The notes under the pieces were generated by a model. The model had not been told where the DNA came from. It did no database searches and was given only the letters and a program-made list of their open reading frames with translations. The position numbers and the translations under genes are program-made. Below, piece after piece: positions 1 to 8,896 of a stretch of 64,000 bases of DNA; positions within the stretch are counted from its first letter, which is position 1; each line of letters opens with the position of its first letter. Source of the stretch: Haloferax marinisediminis (GTDB taxonomy: Archaea; Halobacteriota; Halobacteria; Halobacteriales; Haloferacaceae); contig NZ_WKJP01000001.1 of NCBI RefSeq assembly GCF_009674585.1, positions 2,542,001 through 2,606,000 of the forward strand, written 5' to 3'.

Positions 1-1
1 A

Positions 2-1459
2 GTGCTGTGGTTCACGTTCGTCACGTCGTACACAGGGAGTCGACCGATGCCATTAGGTGTGTGGGCGGTGGGACTCATCGTCTCGACAGGCTACGTTATG
101 GGTGCGCTGTTGTGGCCCGAGACGACACTGGTCTGGACGGACGTCACCGTCGTCCCACTCGGCGAAATGGAGACGTTATCTCTCGAAAAGGGACCGGTGT
201 TTTACATATTCTTCGCGTATAGCTACCTCCTCTTCGTCTGGGGGCTCGTCAGACTCAGTCGAAGCGGCATCACGAATCGGGGGACGCTCCGTAACCAACA
301 CCGTGCCATTGGACTCGCACTCTTCGTCGTTCTGGTCCCGAACGTGGCGTACAACGTCGGACTCGCGCCCTTCGAGTTCGACCCGACCCCGTTCGCGTTC
401 ACGGTTGCAATGCTCCTGTTCGTCGTTGCAGACTCGCAGTACGGGTTGTTCAGGGCCCATCCTCTGGCCCGTGATATCGCCCGTGAACACGTTATCGAGG
501 AGATGGTTGACGGCGTCTTCGTCATCGACAGGTCGAACGTCGTCACCGACATCAACCCCGCGGCAGCAGAGGCGCTCGGGGTGTCTTCACAGCAGATCGT
601 GGGCCGCCAACTCGACGACGTGCTGCCCGACCTCGCTGTCCCAACCGGGGCGACACAGATGGAACAACCGACCAGCTACCGCGCACCAGACGACCAGAGA
701 TACGACGTGAGGGTGTCGCCGCTTTCAGACTCCAGAAACGGGATTCAAGGGTCAATCGTCACGCTCCACAACGTCACCGACGCGCGGCAACGAGAGGAAC
801 GCCTCGCCGTACTCAACCGAATCCTCCGACACGACATCCGAAATGGCCTCAACGTCGTTGGAGGATACGCAGAACTCATGACCGAACCGGACGCCGACGA
901 AGAGACGAAGGAGATGGCGGGAACTCGTGTCAAGAACCGCACCAACGAACTACTGGAACTGGCCGAGAAGATTCGCGCAATCGAGAAGGGACTCGACCGA
1001 CACGCAGAGCGGCAGACCGTCGAGTTGATGCATATCTTGCGAACAGTCGTCGACAGGGTCGCCCGTGACTGGCCCGACGCCTCGCTCTCGCTGTCCGGTC
1101 CCGACGAAGTTGCTGTCGTCGCCACGCCCATCGTGGAAGTGCTCTTCGACAACCTCGTCGAAAACGCGGCAGAACATTGTGGGGCGGCACCGAACATCGA
1201 CGTGCAGGTGACGGCCGCCGACGAGTGGGTCATCATTGATATCGCCGACGATGGCCCCGGTGTCCCCCCCGAAGAGCTATCAGTCATCGAAGCGGGCGAG
1301 ACACAACTCCACCACACAAGCGGAATCGGACTGTGGTTGGTTACGTGGCTCGTCAGGCAGTCGAACGGGTCTATCGACTTCGACGTGACCGACGCCGGAA
1401 CGACCGTCAATGTTCGTCTGAAGCCTGCTAGTGAAGACGCTGTGGTGGTTCCCGCGTAG
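2..1459 (+). CDS. Sensor histidine kinase, multi-pass membrane sensor + PAS + kinase core (5' end cut)
   Basis: Membrane-bound sensor kinase that would autophosphorylate on His and pass the phosphate to a response regulator. About the first 150 visible residues are hydrophobic helices. Residues ~165-260 look like a PAS domain (EEMVDGVFVIDRSNVVTDIN). The phospho-accepting His is H277 in LNRILRHDIRNGLN. The N box (LFDNLVENAAEHC, near residue 381) and G boxes (DIADDGPGVP, GIGLWLV) follow. The frame is open to the left edge and the GTG at position 2 lies in a hydrophobic run, so I treat the 5' end as missing. The ligand and partner regulator are not visible. It converges with the peptidase gene downstream, 31 bp away. 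Confidence 0.88.
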   Translation: MLWFTFVTSYTGSRPMPLGVWAVGLIVSTGYVMGALLWPETTLVWTDVTVVPLGEMETLSLEKGPVFYIFFAYSYLLFVWGLVRLSRSGITNRGTLRNQHRAIGLALFVVLVPNVAYNVGLAPFEFDPTPFAFTVAMLLFVVADSQYGLFRAHPLARDIAREHVIEEMVDGVFVIDRSNVVTDINPAAAEALGVSSQQIVGRQLDDVLPDLAVPTGATQMEQPTSYRAPDDQRYDVRVSPLSDSRNGIQGSIVTLHNVTDARQREERLAVLNRILRHDIRNGLNVVGGYAELMTEPDADEETKEMAGTRVKNRTNELLELAEKIRAIEKGLDRHAERQTVELMHILRTVVDRVARDWPDASLSLSGPDEVAVVATPIVEVLFDNLVENAAEHCGAAPNIDVQVTAADEWVIIDIADDGPGVPPEELSVIEAGETQLHHTSGIGLWLVTWLVRQSNGSIDFDVTDAGTTVNVRLKPASEDAVVVPA

Positions 1460-1490
1460 CGCTGGCGGAGGACCGACCACCAGCGGCCGT

Positions 1491-2597
1491 TCAAATCTGC
1501 CAGTGCCGGTCGGTGTCGTTCAACAGCTCCGCGCCGTCTTCGGTGACCACCACGAGGTCCTCGATTCGAACACCAAACTCGTCGGGAAGGTAGACACCGG
1601 GCTCGATGCTGAAGACGTTTCCAACGTCGAGTTCACGGTCGCTTCCGGCGACGATGTACGGTTCTTCGTGGACATCGAGGCCGACCCCGTGGCCGGTTCG
1701 GTGGATGAATCGGTCGCCGTAGCCGGCGTCTTCGATGACCTCGCGGGCCGCCCAGTCGATTTCGCCCGCGGTGACACCAGGTTCGACGGCCTCGAACGCG
1801 GCCGTTCGGGCCGCTTGGACGACTTCGTGAACGCGCTCGAACTCGACGGGTGGGTCGCCGCCGAAGACGACTGTTCTCGTCTGGTCGCTCGGATAGTGGT
1901 CTACTCGGGTCCCGAAGTCGAGGACGACAGGGTCACCGGATTCGATGATTCGGTCGCCGTAGGTGTGGTGCGGCATCGCCCCGTTCGGTCCCGACCCGAC
2001 GATTGGGCCAAAGGCGACACCCTCGCCGCCCTCTTCGGCGAGCAGTTGCTCGATTTCGCCGGCGAGTTCCGTCTCCGTCATCCCGACACACTGGTCGCCC
2101 ATGTCGCGGAGACGGTCGACGACGCGGTCTGCGACTGCCCCCGCACGGCGGAGCGCATCGAGTTCGGCATCGTCTTTTTTCGCACGAAGCGGAGCGATGA
2201 CCTCGCTCGCGAGCCCGAATTCGACGTCGGGGAGGACAGACTGGAGGTCCTGCGTGAACTGCGCCCACATCGTGTCGTCGACGAGGATGCGGCCGTCACC
2301 GAGGTCGAGGTCCGAGACGACTTCTCTGACGGCGGCGACTGGGTCTTCGTCGTCACTCCACGTCTCGACGTTCGCGACCCACGACTCGGCGCGGACCTGC
2401 GTTTCGTAGAGGTCCGGGACGAGAAACACTGGCGTCCCTTCTCGTGGGACGAACAAGAAGAGGTGGCGCTCGGCCGGTTCCTCCTCGAATCCAGCGAGGT
2501 AGAGGAGGTTCCGACTCGGGAACAAGACGGCGGCCGACGCATCGACCGTAGCCAATCGCTCTTGGCACGCGTGGGTACGTCGTTCGAAGGGAGTCAT
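1491..2597 (-). CDS. M24 family Xaa-Pro peptidase
   Basis: Cytoplasmic metallopeptidase of the creatinase/prolidase (M24) family, expected to cleave Xaa-Pro peptide bonds. Residues 1-~135 form the creatinase-like N-terminal domain. The C-terminal pita-bread domain carries the five usual metal ligands: D227 (VLDFGT), D238 (SDQTRT), H303 (TGHGVGLDVHE), E332 (SIEPGVY) and E346 (RIEDLVVV). The 368-residue length is normal for archaeal members. The ATG at 2597 opens directly on a typical N-terminus. It is a single gene. Aminopeptidase P versus prolidase specificity cannot be settled by reading. Confidence 0.92.
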   Translation of the reverse strand: MTPFERRTHACQERLATVDASAAVLFPSRNLLYLAGFEEEPAERHLFLFVPREGTPVFLVPDLYETQVRAESWVANVETWSDDEDPVAAVREVVSDLDLGDGRILVDDTMWAQFTQDLQSVLPDVEFGLASEVIAPLRAKKDDAELDALRRAGAVADRVVDRLRDMGDQCVGMTETELAGEIEQLLAEEGGEGVAFGPIVGSGPNGAMPHHTYGDRIIESGDPVVLDFGTRVDHYPSDQTRTVVFGGDPPVEFERVHEVVQAARTAAFEAVEPGVTAGEIDWAAREVIEDAGYGDRFIHRTGHGVGLDVHEEPYIVAGSDRELDVGNVFSIEPGVYLPDEFGVRIEDLVVVTEDGAELLNDTDRHWQI

Positions 2598-2666
2598 GAC
2601 CGTCGGTACGCAGGGCGACAGAAAAGTGTGGGCGGTCGCCAGTGCGTTCGTCGTCCCGTCCCGAAG

Positions 2667-3755
2667 TTAGGCACCGAGGTCGAGCGGGTCGTACAACTGA
2701 CCCGTAATCGACTCGAACGCGTCGGAGGCGGTGACGAGACCCACCACCTCGTCGGTGTCGGGGTCTCGAACCATCGCCAGTTCCTGATTTTCTTCCTGCA
2801 GGCGGTCGATGAGGTCGCTGACCGGTAGGTCCGCCGAGACAGAGAGTGGCGGGGCAGCGATGTCTTCGAGCGTTCGGTCGCCCGACTGGAGCCGGTCGAT
2901 AGACGCGAGGACGGTCGGCGCGTAGACGACGCCACGAACGTCGTCTAACGACTCACCGACGAGTGGGAACCGCGAGTGCTGTGGGTTCGTCCGAATTCGG
3001 TCGAGGTTCTCGTCGGTCGTCGCTGCCGTGGTGAGTGCGACGACGTCGTCTTCTGGGACCATCACTCGTCGAACGGACAACTGGCCGATTCGGAGGGCGT
3101 TGAGAACCTCTTCACGGCGGTCCTCGGGAAGCGATCCACGGGAGAGGATATCGCCCATCTGGCTCCGGACCTCTCCGCGACTGAGGCGCCCACCCTCGCC
3201 GTCTTCGTCTTCGTGGTCGAGTTCTGCTTCTTGCCACGACCGGGTTATCTCCACACCGCCGAGCGACAACAACCGCTTTGCGAACCAGTCGGCGACGACG
3301 ATGACTGGGTACATGAGTTTCGTCCACGCGTACAACACGGGAGCAGTGTACTTCGCCACGAACCGAGACCGCTCGACGCCGAGGTACGTGGGAACCTGCT
3401 CACCGAGGACGACGTGGGCGAGGTTGATGACCGACAGTGACAGAATGACCGACAGCGACGTGTGCGCGCCCGCACCACCGCCGAGGAGTGCGCCGAAGAC
3501 GGCGGCGACGGCCGGTTCGGCGACGACGCCGAGGCCGACACTGGAGATGGTAATACCGACCTGACACCCCGAGAGATAGACCTCTAACCGTTCGGTCATC
3601 TTCCACGCGCGTTCGAGTCCACGCGACCCTTCGAACGCCGACCGCTCGAACTGTGGGACGCGAGTCATCGCGAACTCAGAGACGACGAAGAATGCGTTCG
3701 CGAACAACAGTACGAGACCACCGAAGAGACGGACCGCAGTCTCGACACCGACCAT
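2667..3755 (-). CDS. CNNM-type DUF21 membrane protein with CBS pair
   Basis: Integral membrane protein of the CNNM/CorC (DUF21) family; members are linked to divalent cation (Mg2+) transport or homeostasis. Residues 1-~175 are the DUF21 transmembrane domain, with the family-typical GEQVPT segment. Residues ~225-350 are a CBS pair, a likely nucleotide-sensing module (RVMVPEDDVVALTTAA, ELAMVRDPDTDEVVGLVTASD). The usual C-terminal CorC_HlyC domain is absent, since the protein ends shortly after the second CBS. An acidic linker (ELDHEDEDGEGG) joins the domains. 'Hemolysin' labels for this family are historical and I do not use them. Confidence 0.85.
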   Translation of the reverse strand: MVGVETAVRLFGGLVLLFANAFFVVSEFAMTRVPQFERSAFEGSRGLERAWKMTERLEVYLSGCQVGITISSVGLGVVAEPAVAAVFGALLGGGAGAHTSLSVILSLSVINLAHVVLGEQVPTYLGVERSRFVAKYTAPVLYAWTKLMYPVIVVADWFAKRLLSLGGVEITRSWQEAELDHEDEDGEGGRLSRGEVRSQMGDILSRGSLPEDRREEVLNALRIGQLSVRRVMVPEDDVVALTTAATTDENLDRIRTNPQHSRFPLVGESLDDVRGVVYAPTVLASIDRLQSGDRTLEDIAAPPLSVSADLPVSDLIDRLQEENQELAMVRDPDTDEVVGLVTASDAFESITGQLYDPLDLGA

Positions 3756-4047
3756 ACAGCGTCGCGTTTGAACTGGACTCCCCTGATATTTGTGGCTTAG
3801 AAGCGGGGAGAGAGTTGGTCACATGTCTGTTTGGTTGCCTGTTTCAGAGCGACGCTGTTTGGACTCACGAACCGAGGGTAGCCATCGAAGGGGTCGGACG
3901 CGACGCCACACCGGTCACGACAGATGTCGGTGTCCCGCTCGACTGTATTCGAAACCGCACGCCGAGACTGCCGTTCACCGAACCTGACCTGTGCTATCAC
4001 TTAAACTCTCGGACACCTTTATCGCCTGAGGCATCCAATCTCCAGCC
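3756..4047. other. Divergent intergenic region (292 bp)
   Basis: This lies between the start of the DUF21/CBS gene on the minus strand and a membrane protein on the plus strand. Near the right end a TATA-like ctttatcg (4017-4024) sits about 28 nt from the next ATG, with a second AT-rich ttaaac just before it. Near the left end, an AT-rich aatatc/ttcaaac stretch on the minus strand may serve the leftward gene. I see no convincing gene inside; the 67-codon minus-strand frame here has no recognisable protein character. Confidence 0.5.
4017..4024 (+). promoter_or_regulatory. TATA box for the gene at 4048 (leaderless spacing)
   Basis: ctttatcg is centred about 28 nt before the ATG at 4048. That spacing puts the transcription start at or very near the start codon, and no Shine-Dalgarno site is present. 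This supports 4048 as the start. Confidence 0.6.
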
Positions 4048-5100
4048 ATGAGTTGGAAAGCAATCGACGCCCTCGACGACGCTCGTGACGCCACGGGGTC
4101 GCTCCTCCTCCCCTTCGACGCAGGTCGGTGGGCACGCCTCGCGCTCATCGCCCTCTTCGTCGGTGGTATCGGCAGCGGTGGTGGTACGGCTGGCAACGCA
4201 GGGAACACCGGGTTCACCTTCCCCGCAGATGGCGGGGTCCCGCCGACTGACATCCCGATCGACACCTTCCCGGGATTCGTCACGCCGGGTCGTATCCTCG
4301 CGCTCATCATCGCGCTGGCAGCAATCGCCATCCTCCTCGGCATCATCTGGTCGATTATCGGGTCCGTGATGCAGTTCGTCTTCGTCGATGCCGTCATCTC
4401 GAAAGACGTACGCATCAGAACGCCATTCCGCGAACGGCTCGGCCTCGGCCTCAGACTGTTCGTCTTCCAGGTTGGCCTCGTCGTCGCGGTCATGCTGTTG
4501 CTCGGTCTCCCCCTCGCAGCAGTCGTCCTCGGCGGCATCAACCTCGATGGGTCGGTGTTCCTCCTCGCGATACCGCTGGTGTTCATCGCCATATTGGTGT
4601 TCTTAGTGCTCGCCATCGCCCTCCAGTTGACCACCGACTTCGTCGTCCCGACGATGATTGCCGAAGACCGGCGCGTCATCGACTCGTGGCGTCGTGTCGC
4701 CCCTGTGTTCCGCGCCGAGTTCTCGGAGTTCGGTCTCTACGTCCTCATCAGGTTCGTCCTCGGCATCCTCGCGGGCATCGCCATCGGCGTCGCCACCGCG
4801 TTGGTCCTGCTCGTAGTCGCGATTCCGTTTGCGATCGTCGGCGGCGGAATCCTCCTGGTTCTCACCGGAGCGCAAGTCAGCGCGTTCTCCACCGCTGGGC
4901 TGGTGCTGTTCGGTGGCCTCGGGCTTCTGTTCGTCTTCACTGCAATCGCCGTGGGCGCACTCGTTCAGATGCCCGTCGTGACGTTCTTCCGGTACTACTC
5001 GCTGTTCCTCCTCGGAAGCACGGACGAGTCACTCGACCTCGTCTCTGGATTCCGTACCGAAGACGACACGCCGGCACCGGAAGGCCCGACGCCCGCCTGA
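4048..5100 (+). CDS. Haloarchaeal multi-pass membrane protein of unknown function
   Basis: I do not know its function. The 350-residue protein starts with a soluble stretch (MSWKAIDALDDARDATGSLLLP) followed by about six hydrophobic segments: residues ~30-40, ~85-115, ~135-165, ~170-190, ~230-265 and ~285-315. A Gly/Thr-rich loop (GGGTAGNAGNTG) follows the first helix. The segment QLTTDFVVPTMIAEDRRVIDSWRRV, read here only for its charge pattern, resembles the inter-helix region of membrane-domain families found widely in haloarchaea as conserved uncharacterised proteins. The C-terminus is acidic and Pro-rich. Its own promoter and the convergent MFS gene beyond suggest a single-gene unit. Confidence 0.7.
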   Translation: MSWKAIDALDDARDATGSLLLPFDAGRWARLALIALFVGGIGSGGGTAGNAGNTGFTFPADGGVPPTDIPIDTFPGFVTPGRILALIIALAAIAILLGIIWSIIGSVMQFVFVDAVISKDVRIRTPFRERLGLGLRLFVFQVGLVVAVMLLLGLPLAAVVLGGINLDGSVFLLAIPLVFIAILVFLVLAIALQLTTDFVVPTMIAEDRRVIDSWRRVAPVFRAEFSEFGLYVLIRFVLGILAGIAIGVATALVLLVVAIPFAIVGGGILLVLTGAQVSAFSTAGLVLFGGLGLLFVFTAIAVGALVQMPVVTFFRYYSLFLLGSTDESLDLVSGFRTEDDTPAPEGPTPA

Positions 5101-5130
5101 GCACCGCCCAACGACGTTCGAACTCGATTT

Positions 5131-6438
5131 TTACGCCGTCACCGACGCGATGACCTCACGGTCCAGTCGGCCCAGAAGGAAGAGAATGGGAATCATCAGC
5201 AACCCGCCCGCGACGAACGGTGCCCAGAACGCGATGCCGGTGTAGAGTCCGCCTGCGAGTGCTGGTCCGAAGGTACGGGCGAGACTCCCGGCACTCTGGG
5301 TGAGGCCGAACGCACCGCCCTGCTCGTCGTCGCCGGCAGAGCGAGAGACGAGCGTGTTCAACGAGACGTTCGTCAGGGCGTTTCCGACCGAAAGCGGAGT
5401 CATCACGGCGAGCAGTGCGAGCACACCCGGCGGAAGCGTGGGTCCGATGGGAACCAGCGCACCGACGGTGGGAATGTACGTGCCGAACACCGGCGAGAAC
5501 GGCACCGCAGCGAGCATGACGACCTGAATGGCCGCACCAGCGACGGCCAATCGGTACTCTCCGAATCGGTCGGTCAAGGGGCCGACGAGGCCACCTTGAA
5601 CGACGGCGAGAACGAGGCCGACGTACGTGAGGATAATCGCGTTCTCGGTCGCGCCGTACCCGTACTGGTCGTTCGTGAGGAAGATGAACTGGCTCTCCAG
5701 CGCGGAAAAGGCGAAGGAGACGAGGAAGAACGACGCGACGAGGGCACCGAGGCCGTGCGTTCTGAGTGCCGTCAGGAGTTGGTCGATGCGTGACTCGCGT
5801 TCGGTGGCCTCCGAACCGCGTTCTTCCGGCGGGCGCGACTCGGGGAGGACGAAGAACGCCACGACGAGATTCGTGCCGGTGATGACGGCGGCGGCGAAAC
5901 TGGGAAGCGAGAACTCCGAGACTGGAACGATTGCTGGAAAGATGTCGCGGGCGGCGGCCACGACGGGATCGCTGGCGAAGAACCCACCGAGCGCCGGGCC
6001 GAAGACGAACCCGAGACCGAACGCGGCGCCGAGGAGTCCGAGTCCTTTCGCGCGGTCTTCGGGCGGCGTGATGTCGGCGATGTACGCCTGCGCGGTGGCG
6101 ATGTTGCCACCCATCGCCCCCGCGAGCATGCGCGCGGCGAACAGAACTGCGAGCGACCCCGCGATACCGAACAGCATCCACGCGATGACACTGCCGGTGA
6201 GCGAGAGCAAGAGAACCGGACGCCGACCTCGAGCGTCGGAGAGACGGCCCAGAAGTGGTGCGGCGAGGAACTGCATCGCAGAGTACGATGCGATGAGGAG
6301 ACTCCCAACGAACTCTGTCGCCCCGAACGACAGCGCGTACAACGGAATCACGGGAATGAGGATTCCGAACCCGAGGAGGTCAACGAAGACGATGAAGAAG
6401 ACCACCCCGAGGGCGCGACGTGGGTTTTCGACAGTCAT
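5131..6438 (-). CDS. MFS transporter (TetA-like drug/metabolite exporter)
   Basis: Major facilitator superfamily permease of 435 residues with about 12 hydrophobic helices. The motif A loop between helices 2 and 3 is clear (GRLSDARGRRPVLLLS), and helices 4-5 carry GAMGGNIATAQAYIADI and GLGFVFGPALGG, typical of the 12-helix tetracycline-resistance-like group. The substrate is unknown. I start at the ATG at 6438 (MTVENPRRALGVVF); the frame is open 22 codons further up, but that extension has no MFS character. It converges with the upstream membrane gene and diverges from the zinc-ribbon microprotein gene. Confidence 0.88.
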   Translation of the reverse strand: MTVENPRRALGVVFFIVFVDLLGFGILIPVIPLYALSFGATEFVGSLLIASYSAMQFLAAPLLGRLSDARGRRPVLLLSLTGSVIAWMLFGIAGSLAVLFAARMLAGAMGGNIATAQAYIADITPPEDRAKGLGLLGAAFGLGFVFGPALGGFFASDPVVAAARDIFPAIVPVSEFSLPSFAAAVITGTNLVVAFFVLPESRPPEERGSEATERESRIDQLLTALRTHGLGALVASFFLVSFAFSALESQFIFLTNDQYGYGATENAIILTYVGLVLAVVQGGLVGPLTDRFGEYRLAVAGAAIQVVMLAAVPFSPVFGTYIPTVGALVPIGPTLPPGVLALLAVMTPLSVGNALTNVSLNTLVSRSAGDDEQGGAFGLTQSAGSLARTFGPALAGGLYTGIAFWAPFVAGGLLMIPILFLLGRLDREVIASVTA

Positions 6439-6572
6439 CGTCTGCCCCTTGGCTGGTTGGCAGAAAACCACGTCGATACCGGTTTCTGACCAGTCGTTAT
6501 CCACGACAATATTTGGTTCTGACCTGTAGTAATCGGTGATTAATTAATACTCTGACACTCGTTGGACCCAGT

Positions 6573-6746
6573 ATGGCCTTCGAATGGGTGTCGTATTTTA
6601 CGTGCAACAACTGCGGGCTCGAAAAGCCATCTCCTGAGGTCCCGTACGACTGGCTTGGCTACGCAGTGTGCCCTGCCTGTGGCGTCGAGACGAGGCCTGC
6701 CTGTGTCGAACCAGCGAAAGTTCCGACACTTGCAGATGGGTACTGA
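6573..6746 (+). CDS. 57-residue zinc-ribbon microprotein
   Basis: ATG at 6573 to TGA at 6746 encodes 57 residues, with two CxxC pairs 19 residues apart: CNNCGLEK near the N-terminus and CPACGVET in the middle. This is the layout of a treble-clef or zinc-ribbon one-domain protein. A third Cys lies in RPACVEP. Such small CPxCG-type proteins are common in haloarchaea and mostly uncharacterised; nucleic-acid or protein binding is the usual guess. The gene lies 27 bp before another small ORF on the same strand, so the two may be co-transcribed. Confidence 0.75.
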   Translation: MAFEWVSYFTCNNCGLEKPSPEVPYDWLGYAVCPACGVETRPACVEPAKVPTLADGY

Positions 6747-6773
6747 CTTCGACTCGGAGCACGTTTCCCCGGT

Positions 6774-7004
6774 ATGAGTTGGACGGAAGTCCGCCGTGAC
6801 GAGCGTATCGTCGAGTGGGAACGAAGCGACGGGCACGCGACGCTTCGACTTCGGCACGGGCCGAACGCGTGGCACGTCAGATTCGACCGCCTCCACCAGT
6901 CGCCGGAGGGTCGTGGCTACGAAAGTCGCCGTTTCGACGACGAAGCCGCTGCGCGTGAGACGCTCGACGAGTGGAAAGCAGCGTACGACGTCGACGAGTC
7001 CTGA
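6774..7004 (+). CDS. Small conserved haloarchaeal protein (76 aa)
   Basis: A 76-residue soluble protein rich in charged residues and aromatics (MSWTEVRRDERIVEWERSDG... AWHVRFDRL... YESRRFDDEAAARETLDEWKAAYDVDES). The N-terminal half reads as beta-strands and the C-terminal part as a helix, like a small alpha/beta fold. I recognise it as the sort of haloarchaeal protein that recurs as a conserved hypothetical, but I know no function. It follows the zinc-ribbon gene by 27 bp on the same strand and converges with the ABC permease gene. Confidence 0.65.
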   Translation: MSWTEVRRDERIVEWERSDGHATLRLRHGPNAWHVRFDRLHQSPEGRGYESRRFDDEAAARETLDEWKAAYDVDES

Positions 7005-7070
7005 CTGCACGCGAACGACGTTCTGCACACGACGTTGGAAGGCCCGCGAAGGGCACTGTTTGTACTACCG

Positions 7071-7862
7071 TCAGTAGTGTCCGAGGACACCCCGTTGCCG
7101 AGCGCGACGCGTGAGGACGCTGAACACGAGATATCCGACGACAGCGTATCCGACCCCGACGGCGACCAGAACGGCGATGTCGGACATCGGGAACTCCCAG
7201 AGCCTGACGCCACCAGTCATCGCTCGTTGTAACATGAAACTCCCCTGTGCGAGTGGCAACAGCTTGAGCAACGGCGCTTGTTCGACGGGTGCGGCGGCGA
7301 GGCCGATGAAGCCGAACTGCAGTAACCCGAAGATACTGTTGACACGCTTGTAGAGAAGCGCGAGACCGGCCATCACGAATCCGACGCCGACGACTGACGC
7401 GAGCGCGAAGACGCCGATTGGGACGACCGTCAGGAGGTCGACAGTGAGCGAGCGGCCGGTCGTCACGAGCATCAACACGAGTGTCGCGCCGCCCCAGAGG
7501 AAGCTAAACGCGACGTTTACGACCGTCTTCGCCGCCATGACGCGGCCGAATCCGAGCGGTGCCATGTAGAGTTGTTCGAGGGTGCCCCACTGTGCTTCGG
7601 TCATGACGTTCCCTGCGAGGTCCTGATACGCCGAGAACGCCATCGTCACGAGGAAGTAGCCGACGATGAGCGAATCGAGCGAATCGTCGAACGCGGGGCC
7701 AGCGACGGCACGTCCGCCGAAGAAGATAAGCGCGAAGAACACGTAGATGGCGAGCAGTCCACCGACGGTGTTCACGGGATACCGCCGAAGCAAGATGTAC
7801 TGTTTTCGCGCCACTGCACCGAGGAGCGTCAGCAGTTCGCGTGTCGACGTCGTCGTACTCAT
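7071..7862 (-). CDS. ABC-2 type transporter permease
   Basis: Membrane subunit of an ABC exporter. It has 263 residues with about six hydrophobic segments and the layout of ABC-2 permeases (NodJ/DrrB-like): a short cytoplasmic start (RKQYILLRRYPVNTVGG), an amphipathic MTEAQWGTLEQLYMAPLG segment typical of the family, and a C-terminal helix. Its start overlaps the ATPase stop by 4 nt (ATGA at 7859-7862), so the two are translationally coupled. It is the last gene of a three-gene operon headed by a CBS-ParB protein. The substrate is unknown. Confidence 0.87.
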   Translation of the reverse strand: MSTTTSTRELLTLLGAVARKQYILLRRYPVNTVGGLLAIYVFFALIFFGGRAVAGPAFDDSLDSLIVGYFLVTMAFSAYQDLAGNVMTEAQWGTLEQLYMAPLGFGRVMAAKTVVNVAFSFLWGGATLVLMLVTTGRSLTVDLLTVVPIGVFALASVVGVGFVMAGLALLYKRVNSIFGLLQFGFIGLAAAPVEQAPLLKLLPLAQGSFMLQRAMTGGVRLWEFPMSDIAVLVAVGVGYAVVGYLVFSVLTRRARQRGVLGHY

Positions 7863-8896
7863 CGTTCCTCACCACCGGTCAACTGCAAGAACGCCTCCGT
7901 CAGGTCGGGTTCGACGGTGTTCACCGACACGAGTCGCCCACCGTCTTCGACGAACCGCGCCGACAACGCGGGGAGGTCGTTCGCGTCTTCGAGGGCGACG
8001 AGGACGCGCGTCCGGTCGCCGTCGGTCTCCCACGACTCGACGGTGTACGCCGCACGAATCGACCGTTCCGTCTCGACCGACAGCGGTCCATCGACGACGA
8101 GACGAACCGCGCTCGTTCGGAACAGTTCGACGAGTGAAGTCACGCCGTCGTCGGCGACGAGGTGGCCGTGGTTCACGACGAGGACGCGGTCACACAGGTC
8201 TTCGACGACGCTCATGTCGTGACTCGTGAGGACGACAGTGAGTCCGCGTTCGTCGGCCAGTCGGCGGAGTTCTCGCCGCAGGTCGACCGAACTCTCCACG
8301 TCGAGTCCGAGCGTCGGTTCGTCGAGAAAGGCGACTTCGACGTCGCGGGCGAGGGCACACGCGAGGGCGACTTTCTGTTTCATCCCCCGAGAGAGTTCGT
8401 TCACCACGTCGTCGGCCCTGTCGAGGAGGCCCAGTTGGTCCAAAAGTGAGTCGTGACGCTCTCTGACCGCCGGGTCCCGGGCAGACTCACCAGCGAGTCC
8501 AGCGAAGAACGCGAGGTTCTCGCGGACCGTCAGTCGCCAGTAGATGTTTCGTGCGCCCTCTAACGTGGCGCCGACCCGTCGGTACGCACGCGCCGGTTCG
8601 TCGTGAACGTCGATTCCGCAGACTCGGACCGTGCCGTCGGATGGGACCAGTAGGCCGAGCATCGCTTTCAGCATCGTCGTCTTGCCCGCGCCGTTCGGGC
8701 CGAGGACACCGAGGATAGTGCCTTGTTCGACCGAAAAGGAGACGTCGTCGACGGCAGCAACCTCGCCGTACCGTTTGGTCAGATTCGAGACTTCGATGAC
8801 CGGTGGGTCTGTGTGTTCGGCGCGACGAGGACTTCGGTCGGTGTGGGTCGTTCGCGCCTGTTCGCGTGCCGTCGCCGAGACGGCAGCGGACCTCAT
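7859..8896 (-). CDS. ABC transporter ATP-binding subunit
   Basis: ATPase of the ABC-2 exporter encoded next to it. Walker A is GPNGAGKTT (near residue 75), the signature is LSRGMKQKVALA and Walker B is VAFLDEPTLGLD, followed by the H-loop LTSHD. After the ~230-residue nucleotide-binding domain comes a ~90-residue C-terminal extension (RLVVDGPLSVETERSIRAAYTV...), common in DrrA/NatA-type ATPases. An Arg-rich N-terminal tail of about 30 residues precedes the core; translation from an internal start is possible, but the ATGA overlap with the upstream CBS gene (8893-8896) supports 8896. Confidence 0.9.
   Translation of the reverse strand: MRSAAVSATAREQARTTHTDRSPRRAEHTDPPVIEVSNLTKRYGEVAAVDDVSFSVEQGTILGVLGPNGAGKTTMLKAMLGLLVPSDGTVRVCGIDVHDEPARAYRRVGATLEGARNIYWRLTVRENLAFFAGLAGESARDPAVRERHDSLLDQLGLLDRADDVVNELSRGMKQKVALACALARDVEVAFLDEPTLGLDVESSVDLRRELRRLADERGLTVVLTSHDMSVVEDLCDRVLVVNHGHLVADDGVTSLVELFRTSAVRLVVDGPLSVETERSIRAAYTVESWETDGDRTRVLVALEDANDLPALSARFVEDGGRLVSVNTVEPDLTEAFLQLTGGEER

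Noticed and set aside
2667-3755. Calling the DUF21/CBS gene a hemolysin.
   Set aside because: The label is historical. The domain layout is that of CNNM-type membrane proteins and the CorC_HlyC domain is absent.
3797-4000. A 67-codon minus-strand ORF in the divergent spacer.
   Set aside because: It has no recognisable protein character, and AT-rich promoter elements flank it on both sides.
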